A model generated the notes under the pieces. That model worked only from the letters and a program-made list of their open reading frames with translations, did not search any database and had not been told where the DNA came from. From contig JACZZP010000009.1 in the NCBI GenBank assembly GCA_015183035.1, positions 1,426,001 to 1,490,000 of the forward strand: a stretch of 64,000 nt of DNA, written 5' to 3'. Shown here one piece after another: positions 56,282 through 64,000 of the stretch (within the stretch, counting starts at the first letter, position 1; the number at the start of each line of letters is the position of its first letter). Position numbers and translations under genes: made by a program. This stretch comes from Meloidogyne chitwoodi (lineage: Eukaryota; Nematoda; Chromadorea; Rhabditida; Meloidogynidae).

Positions 56282-59200
56282 TTAATTCCTTTGATATTTA
56301 GCTGCCCAATTTATTACCCTCCCTCCGGTTGTTGATATTTGAGGTGATGTTGTTTGTTGCTGTTGTTGACGAGTAGCATTCCCTCCAAATGAAGGAATAT
56401 ATCCTAAAAATAAAATAATTTGACTTTACAATGCATTTAATAAAAAATAGAAATTTTATTAGGCAAGTTTTTGCAAAAAAAATATCAAAATCAGACTAAA
56501 TCTTAATATATTTAGAATCGAATCAACATTTATCTGAAAATTCGTTAATCCACCCGATATTTTTTAAATTACTAAATTATTATTGCATTTACTCTAAAAT
56601 AATCCTAGAATTTTTTTTTAATATTTTATTACCATAAGCATATTCAAAACGAGCTTGTAATCCTGTACGTGCTTGTTGTGTTACACTATCACTTCCTTGT
56701 TTATTTCCGGCAGGAGGTAATTTTATATTTGATTTTTGTCCAATAATATTATTATTAAAAAGAGTATTATTAGTACTTCCACCACCATTTCCAATAGTTG
56801 TTGTATCAGTTTTTATACCTTTAAATTTTTATTTTAAAAATATAAAAAATTTACCAGGCATATATCTTGATTTACTTAAATAAAGTTCTTTTACATTTGC
56901 TTTTTTAGCACTAATTGATTGTTCTCTTCTTAATCCACCACCACCATTTCCTTCTGTAGGCGCTTTTTGAATAACTGTTGGCCTTTTAATTTTTAAAAAA
57001 TTATTTTTCACATAATTTATTTAACAAAATATATTATTTTTCATACCTAAAATTGCCACCTTTTTTTGCTATACTAGATCCAGTAGAATCAAAAAGAAGT
57101 TCAGCAATACTTTCCACACCTTTTAGAGACAAATTTCTATTTCGATCTGGACCCCTAATTTGTGTTATATTTTCAGTTTTTGCACTTTCTGATCCTCTTC
57201 CTCCACCCTTTTCTTGTTCTTTTTCCTTAAAATAAAAATATTAAATATTGAGTTATTAATTATAAATACTTTACATTTAAAAAGTTTTATTTTAACGCAA
57301 AATTCATATCCCTTTTACGAAAAATAATTAATAATTTTTTCCCTTATTTTAATTTCATTCAAACTTGTTGTTCCTCTTGTAATTTTTCTAATTCTTCCTC
57401 TAATCCAGCCAGTGGGTTTTCAACAATCAATTGTCTTTCTCCAACTACTAAAAAAGGCCCCTTTGCAGGTACTACCTAAATAAATTAATTAATTTTTTTA
57501 ATTATATTCTTCACAACTTTTTGTGTTAGTTTAGCTGCTTTTTGAGGTACCATCTTTTTAGTTATTAATTTAGAATCACTTTGTGTAGAACCAGCAGAGC
57601 CTTTTCTAACAGCACTAGTAGCTGGCTGTGAAAGAATTGGTGCTCCCATTTTCTGACTTACTTGGAAGTATGAATATTTTAATGACTAAATTTAAAAAAA
57701 TTATATAATATCTACAATCTTTTCTTTAAAAAAATTCTCATTTTTTAGCACAGACTCCCATTTTACTTCTTTCGTGCTAGGAAAATTGGTCAGTGAAGAA
57801 ACATTATATAAAGTCAAAAGAAAAAACAAAATACATGCAAAACACAAAAACACATGTTTTTATGTTTTTGATGTATTTATGTTTTTACGTTTTTTTGTGT
57901 TGTATTTTTATTTTTTAATATACATTTTGGAAAAACACAAAAATTTATTTTTGAGTAAAAAACAAAAAATACATGAAAAACACACAAATACTTTTATGTG
58001 TTTTCATGTATTTTTGTTTTTCTTTTGACTTTATATACTGTTTCTTCATTGATCTATTTTCCGAGTACTGATCAATTTTTCGGGAGCCACTTCTTTTCTC
58101 ATTACATACATTTACTGCAGTTGGCCTCTTCTCTGGACACCATGCAAGAAAATCAGCCATTAATTGAAGTGCATCCTCACTCGCTGTAGCCACAATACTT
58201 TTTAAAGGAACACCAGAACTTTGATGAAATGAAAAATTCATTGCAGTTGCTAATCTATATCCCTCAAGCCATTCCTCCTTTTTATTTATTTTTATTGGAA
58301 AATACATTAACTAAACCTTTGTTGGAGTTCCAAGTATATTTATAATTTTGAATATTTGGTCCAACTCTGAAGTACCGGGAAATAAAGGCCTAAGCATGTA
58401 TAATTCAGCCATAATACAACCTAGAGCCCACAAATCAATAGGTGAATTATAGAATGTCTTAATTATTAAATATAAAATATATACATTTAAAATACCGATC
58501 TAAGCAAAATTTCAGGTGCTCTGTACCTAATAAAATAATAAAAGTTTTCCTCAAAATATTCAAACCATCTAGTAGAGACATAATCAGTGAATGGAGGTCT
58601 TGAACGAATTTCTCGAGCTAATCCAAAATCTGCTACTTTAATTAATTCTGTTCCATTGCACATTATATTTTCAGGTTTCATATCTCTATGGAAGAACCCT
58701 TTATGGAAAAATTTAAATTTTATAAAAAATATAACCGTTCCTATGCATATATGAAAGGCCTTGCAGTACCTGATAAATTATGTTACGGATAGAACTCTCT
58801 GGGAAGTAGCGATCTCTAAAATTTATTAAATATTTCTCCGGCAATCTATTTTATATTAAAAAATTAAAAATGCTTCTCATTAAAAAAAAGAACCTTTCTT
58901 TCATCAGTTCATAAAGATTTTCTTGCATGAATTCGAATACAAAATAGAGAACTTCATTCTCTCTAATCACTTCTCGTAAACTTAAAATATTATTAAAAAT
59001 ATTTTACAATCTTTTTCCTAGAATAATTTTCTTTACAGCAAATATGTACACTAATTATAATATTATCTCAAACTTAATCTAATTCTCTTAATTTAAAATA
59101 CTTTTACCGAATTATATTCGGATGGTTCAACTTTTTCAAAGACTTAACTTCACGTAAATTCATTGCCTCATCCCATGAATAAAACTTTTTTTTCATTCTT

Positions 59201-59518
59201 AATTTAAAAAATTAGTTTTAGTTTTAATAATTCTAAAACCTTTTAATAGCAACAACATCTCCTGTATCCAATTTAATAGCTAAAGAAACTTCACCAAAAG
59301 TTCCATCCCCAACTTTTTTAGTCATTCGATATCTAAATATATGAAATAAATATATATATTTTTGTTATTTTAAAAAATTCGCACCGATCAGCTAGCGTTT
59401 TAAGATGAGCACCTGTAGTACTAGGTGCGGAACTAGTAACTCCTAAATTAAATTGTCCTTGAGAAAGCATTTCATCAAGAACCGAACTTGAAGCGGTAGC
59501 TGCCTGTTGGTCAATCAT
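56282..59518 (-). CDS. dyf-5: MAK/ICK-type ciliary protein kinase
   Basis: The kinase half (59518-58110) has a 46-residue leader, then [63 protein letters not shown] and [19 protein letters not shown] (TDY activation motif). [28 protein letters not shown] and [10 protein letters not shown] close the domain. These are specific for MAK/ICK/DYF-5. An intron (58109-57686) joins AAT to TCATTAAAATATTC, giving [19 protein letters not shown], exactly the family pattern. The tail exons reach a stop at 56282 and end [14 protein letters not shown], like other MAK/ICK tails. In nematodes DYF-5 controls cilium length. The ORF segment 58307-57945, which runs on through the junction, is not the true exon end. 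Confidence 0.9.
57774..58068. mobile_element. Foldback element inside the last kinase-domain intron of dyf-5
   Basis: The left arm GGAAAATTGGTCAGTGAAGAAACATTATATAAAGTCAAAAG (from about 57779) is mirrored by the right arm CTTTTGACTTTATATACTGTTTCTTCATTGATCTATTTTCC (to about 58061). Outer bases GTGCT/AGTAC also match. The interior (57830-58010) is composed of AAAACAC/TTTTGTG words. It occupies about 295 of the intron's 424 nt. The few mismatches mean it is older than the elements at 52798 and 61276. No clear target duplication. Confidence 0.75.
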
Positions 59519-60326
59519 TTTTTTTACTCAAATTTCAACCTTGTAACTCCTCCCCTTTTACGTGGAGAAAATGATTAAAAATTAATTTTTGTTCATAAAG
59601 AATAAACTAAAATTTGTTTTATTTAAAAAGGAAAATTCAAAATTAATAAGTTAAAAATAATTAGATTTTAAATTACAATTTAATACATTACAAAGACCAA
59701 CTTATTTAGCCAACAAAACTTAGGATATATTGGGATGAATAAATGTAATATAATCTAATATTTTGACAGAAAAACAAGTATATTAAAGACAAAATAAAAT
59801 TGTAATAAAAATAATTTCGGTCAAGTAAATAAATGCAATGTGACAACAAATGTCCCCCTATTTCATTCAGAACTAAATACAACGTACATTTTACTTTGTT
59901 CTGTAACCATGGAAACAAGACAATTTGTATTCTTTATTTTTCGAAAAATTTGTTAGTTTTAAAGTCAAAAATTCTATTAAATTTATCCTTCAATTTTGAA
60001 AATCATCTTATGTTTTTTATGTAAAACTTGTTACATACTTTTCTTCTATCTTACAATAAGATAAATCAAAATGGAAAGCATCCATTAGCGTTAGAATAGT
60101 TGATCTATCCAAACAACATTGCTTCGGAAAACTCTTAGGATCTGAGATTAGTTCTCCCTTTTACTATTATTGTTCTCAATTATTATATTTAAAAAAATAA
60201 AGAGAAAAACTATTTGAGAATATATTTGTTTAAATTACAATAATAATTAAATTAATTATAATATTTAAAAACAATAAATATAAAGGAAAATTAGATAATT
60301 TTCTTATAAATTATACACACAAACCT
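59519..60326. other. Intergenic spacer between tandem kinase genes
   Basis: AT-rich, no gene recognised. It would hold the dyf-5 promoter (upstream of 59518) and the 3' end signals of the CDK gene. Confidence 0.5.
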
Positions 60327-62164
60327 TTAATTATTGTAAAGCAAAGTAATGTCATGTAATTTTAATGTCATATCACGAAGAAAGCGATGTGAAAGAGCTA
60401 ATTTGGCTGTAACTCTGTCCATTGGTGGATATACAAGCATTTGTTTTAAAAGTTCGATCCCATCCTCATCCAATATTGTAACAAATTCACGAAAATCACG
60501 ACGTCTCCATTTTGGAAAATTATTTTTATAGTCAGGAAAACGTTCAACACCAGCCCAAGTCTTAAAAATAAAATATTTTTTAAATTATTGTAACCTTAGA
60601 AGTAGGCGTTCCAAGAATTTGGAAAATACGAAAAAGTTGGTCAATCTCAGAATCGCCTTTAAAAAGGGGCTCATTACGAAGGCATTCTGCAAAAATACAC
60701 GCCAAACTCCAAATATCAACAGCTGTAGAATAATAAAGAGCCCCAAGAAGTACTTCTGGTGCTCTGTACCAAAGTGTTACAACTTCGTGTGTATAACAAC
60801 GACTTGGCAAAGAAAAGGCACTAAAAATTTGGATAGTCAAAATTATATATACACACATAAAATATTCCTTAAAAATATTACAAAAAACAATTGTCCTTCA
60901 TAAAGTATTCTATATACTTAAAAATTACCGAGCTAATCCAAAGTCAGCCAATTTAATAGTTCCATCATTCTTTACTAGCAAATTTTCTAAAAAATATAAA
61001 TAGTTAAATGTTTTTAAGAACTACAATTACGAGGTTTTAAATCTCTGTGAACGACTCTATGTGTATGACAATATGCCAAAGCTTGAAGCATTTGCCAGAT
61101 AAAACTCTTAAAATTATTCTTAAGTATGTCGATAATAATATAAATAACCTTAACATTAGAAACCGGCAATGGACGAGGAGCTACACGTTCAAGCAACATT
61201 TTTAAGTCTTGATCAATAAATTCAAAGATAAGAAAAAGCTTTTTTCCTTCTAAAATAATAAAATACAAAAAGTCAGGTAATCCTTAAGTTTACTGGTCCC
61301 TAAAAAAAAGCTCAAAATGTCCATTTTATTTCGTGTTTTTCACTAATAATAGGTTTTCGCATACGCTGAGCTCGAATCTAAAGTCAGTTTTCAAAAATAT
61401 AGAATCCCAGACCCAGATTCGACATGTCGAATTCAGGATAAAAATTTTTATTTTGGCAAATGATAGCTCATTCGATTCGTCTTGTCGAGCTGAGTTGAAT
61501 GATACCAAAATTAATATATTTGGACGTTTTCTAAGGACGCTATGATCGATCAAATTCATAATTTTAGCGACTGCTAATCCAAGAATTTAATCGTAACTGC
61601 CTTAAAAAACATTTAAACATATTAACTTTAGTATCATTCAACTCAGCTCGACAAGACGAATCGAATGAGCTATCATTTGCTTATATTAGAATATTTACCC
61701 TGAAGTCGACATGTCGAATCTGGGTCCGGGATTCGATATTTTTGAAAACTGACTTAAGATTTGATCTCAGCGTACGAAGAAACCTATTATTAGTTGAAAA
61801 AACTGAATAAAATGAGACATTTTGACAATTTTTTTAGGGACCAGTAAACTTAAGGATTACCAAAAGTCAATCAATAATTTACTATGTATCATAACATCTT
61901 CCAAGCGAACAATGTTTGGATGGGTCAACTCCTTTAACAAACATACTTCACGAATACAAGTACTTGGAATACCCTCACATCCTCTAAATACAAAATTATC
62001 TTAAATTAAAGTTTCGAACTTAACTGATTCAATTTAATCTGTTTTAAGGCCTTTAATTCTCGATCCTGTCGCGTTCTGACTTTGTAGACCGTACCATAAG
62101 TACCTTCGCCAATTTTTTCAATATCCGTAAAAACATCGGCAATGCGTTGATTTGCACTATCCAT
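60327..62164 (-). CDS. CDK1/CDK2-type cyclin-dependent kinase
   Basis: Exon 1 (62164-62025) gives [28 protein letters not shown], with the inhibitory Thr-Tyr in the glycine loop. Exon 2 (61983-61883) gives [29 protein letters not shown], a cyclin-binding helix with Cys where PSTAIRE has Ala. Later exons give [36 protein letters not shown], then [20 protein letters not shown] once an intron is removed, [18 protein letters not shown] with the T-loop Thr, [14 protein letters not shown] and [20 protein letters not shown]. The stop is at 60327. This is the core CDK architecture; whether it is orthologous to CDK1 or CDK2 I cannot say. The second intron is enlarged by a 586-bp transposon. Confidence 0.92.
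61276..61861. mobile_element. 586-bp foldback transposon with exact 8-bp target duplication, in a CDK intron
   Basis: The ends GGTAATCCTTAAGTTTACTGG and its exact reverse complement mark the termini at 61276 and 61861. The terminal 32 bp are perfect and the arms run on for about 240 bp with scattered changes, leaving a loop of about 90 bp. The duplication AAAAGTCA occurs at 61268-61275 and 61862-61869. Without it the intron (61250-61882) would be about 39 nt, a normal size here. No ORF. Confidence 0.93.
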
Positions 62165-62556
62165 TCCTTTTTAAATTAAATAAGTTTCAAAAATAATTCA
62201 AAAAATAAAAATCGAAGTTTCTCGAATTCTTTAAATATTTGGATCTATCTACTAAATGAGAAAAAAATTTAAAAAAAAACATATTTTTAACAAAAATTTA
62301 AACATTTTGAAAACTAATTTTTAAATAAATTATTTGCCGCTAAATTTCTTTTGATTTTTAAATTTAATAAACACAAATATTAAAATATGCATTATATTGT
62401 TTCTAAAAGAAATTTTCGATACAAATAATTATTTAATAAATATTATAAAATAATTGTCAAAATGTAAATAGAATCGATTAGATAATAACTAAATAATCAG
62501 CTAGTTATTTTTAACATTATAAGAAAAGATTGTCCTTTTATTGCTTCTAATTTCTT

Positions 62557-64000
62557 TCACATTCTTGGTGTCAATAATAGTTGAACAGGTTTTGCTGGTC
62601 TGAGTATAAGTTCCGATTTTGTGCGCACCTGGTCCCGACGTTCTATGCTTTTAATGTGAAAATCTCGCAAAATCCAAACAAGCAACGCCTTCTCTTCTAG
62701 TAGAGCGAAACGTTGTCCAATGCAATTTCGGCTACCAGCCGAGAAGGGTACAAAAGCATATGGATGGCGATTTTTAACATTGTCACTCATAAAGCTTTAA
62801 ACGGTAAAATATTTTGTCTCCAAAAATTAATTTAAACCGGTCTGGTGCAAATTTTTCTGCGTCGTCCCAATGTTCAGGATCACGATGAATTTGATAAATA
62901 TTGATCATTACTTGTGTATTAGTCGGAAAAACATGTCCACCAAGCTCAGCATTACAACTTAATCGGCGTGCGATGAACGGCACACTTGGATAGAGACGTA
63001 AAACTTCTTTAATGAAGCATTCCAAAAAAGTGAGCTTTCCCAAGGTTTCAAGAGATAAATTGTCTGTTTGCCCACAATTAGATTGTATTTCTTCATAACA
63101 TTTTTGTTGATCATCCAGATGACAACCGAGCATGAATAAAGACCAAACAACCCCTGCCGCAGTTGTGTCATGTCCTTCAAACATAAATGTATCCACCTTA
63201 AGGAAAAATCAAACAGTACAGTGTTAAAATACTAAATAACAAAGCTTTTTAGTTTTTCCAAATATTTTACTGATTTTAATCTTATTGTTGTCTAAAGACA
63301 TAACGGAAAAACATCATTATGTGAGAACGGTGATCCAAGGTTAAAGATCTTAAAAAAGTTAACCTCCTCCTGGATATCATTTTCGCTCATATCACCATTC
63401 AGCTCCATTTTTAGCAATAAATCCAAAAATGCAAGACGTCGCTCTTCACTTGTTTTCTGGCTGTTTTTTAGTTGTTTGCGCTCCTCTTTTCGTTCAATTA
63501 TCACCTATAAAATATCATTAATAAATTTTAAAATGTCAAAGCACTTTTCTGGTGAATGACTTCAAAATATTCAAAGACCATTCGTGTTTTTTTCCATCAC
63601 CAAAAAGCCAGAAAAACGAATCTGGCCATACTAAAGGATTTTTTTGACGACGCTGAATAATATCATTGATGCATAGTACAGCCTTGACGTAGTCCGAGTC
63701 CTCTTCCTGTTGTGCATTCACTGACCTGCCCATAGAGGTTTCACAAATAATATCCAAGGTGCAAAGACTTATAAGCGGAGTAATATTATCAATATATCCT
63801 CTAAAATTTAAAATAAATTAAAACAAACTAATCAACTACATACTCGGTTTTTTCTACCAAAATGTGTAATTTACGAACAAGTATGCTTGCTTGATAATTA
63901 AAAACATTTAAAAAACTCTTAAGTATTTCATAGTGAAATGTTGGTGTAAGAAGTTTACGTCGAGTACGCCATCCTTCTCCAGAACTATAAACAAGATTAA
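62557..64000 (-). CDS. CYP4-like cytochrome P450 (N-terminus beyond right edge)
   Basis: Exons on the minus strand read [20 protein letters not shown] near the right edge, [10 protein letters not shown], then a linker to [22 protein letters not shown] (I helix with the acid-Thr pair). [16 protein letters not shown] follows (ExxR), then [18 protein letters not shown] (PERF-type motif) and [17 protein letters not shown], with the axial haem Cys. An intron splits DR from [14 protein letters not shown] (donor after GACCG, acceptor AAAG). The stop is at 62557. HDTTAAG and [10 protein letters not shown] are characteristic of CYP4/CYP clan 4 enzymes, microsomal monooxygenases that act on fatty acids and related lipids. 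The membrane anchor is outside the window. Confidence 0.92.

Noticed and set aside
56282..57649. A separate small basic gene starting at the ATG at 57649
   Set aside because: The frame joins upstream to the MAK-type kinase through [12 protein letters not shown] and ends with a kinase-family tail, so it is the 3' part of dyf-5.
60900..61080. A catalytic loop reading HRDLKPRN in the CDK
   Set aside because: Using the earlier donor (CCTC then gtaatt) gives HRDLKPQNLLV, which matches the family.

Overview
The window is nuclear DNA from a nematode and is very AT-rich. Coding sequence is cut by many tiny introns (about 40-60 nt, GT...AG), intergenic DNA is AT-rich, and asparagine runs from AAT codons are common. 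A ground-like (hedgehog-related) gene and a TWK-type channel also point to nematodes. The style resembles a plant-parasitic tylenchid such as Meloidogyne, but that is an inference from composition and gene style. No viral or toxin gene was seen.

Layout. 1-3.3 kb: minus-strand 3' part of a tetraspanin, a small single-pass membrane protein and a complete two-pore potassium channel. 3.7-6.5 kb: a Helitron-derived ORF joining AT-hooks, a Ulp1/C48-like cysteine protease and the Helitron N-terminal region, with no Rep or helicase part. 6.87-8.43 kb: a huge homopurine microsatellite. 8.6-12.2 kb: tandem and dispersed repeats. 12.7-14.6 kb: three small genes, including a dynein light chain. 18.8-23.7 kb: a multi-exon gene of unknown function. 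24-28.3 kb: a second copy of the 9-12 kb repeat landscape, here with two GC-rich 46-bp minisatellite arrays. 29.1-40.8 kb: a full tensin gene (PTP/C2, SH2, PTB). 41.4-48.5 kb: arl-13, a PP1-like phosphatase, eIF2-alpha and a ground-like secreted protein. 49.9-52.3 kb: an unrecognised minus-strand gene with a possible BTB part. 52.8-55 kb: miniature inverted-repeat elements. 56.3-62.2 kb: a MAK/ICK-type kinase (dyf-5) and a CDK1/2-type kinase in tandem on the minus strand. 62.6-64 kb: the 3' part of a CYP4-like cytochrome P450.

This is an ordinary gene-bearing chromosome segment, not an operon. arl-13 and dyf-5 are both cilium genes, and tensin, PP1, eIF2-alpha and the CDK are housekeeping or signalling genes. 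The unusual content is repetitive: the Helitron/protease fusion, two co-linear composite repeat loci, a palindromic GC-rich minisatellite, and several foldback elements. Two of these have 8-bp target duplications or near-duplications and clear ends, one has an exact 8-bp duplication around 50-bp inverted repeats, and three sit inside introns. Exon models were drawn by hand from reading-frame continuity and GT/AG boundaries.
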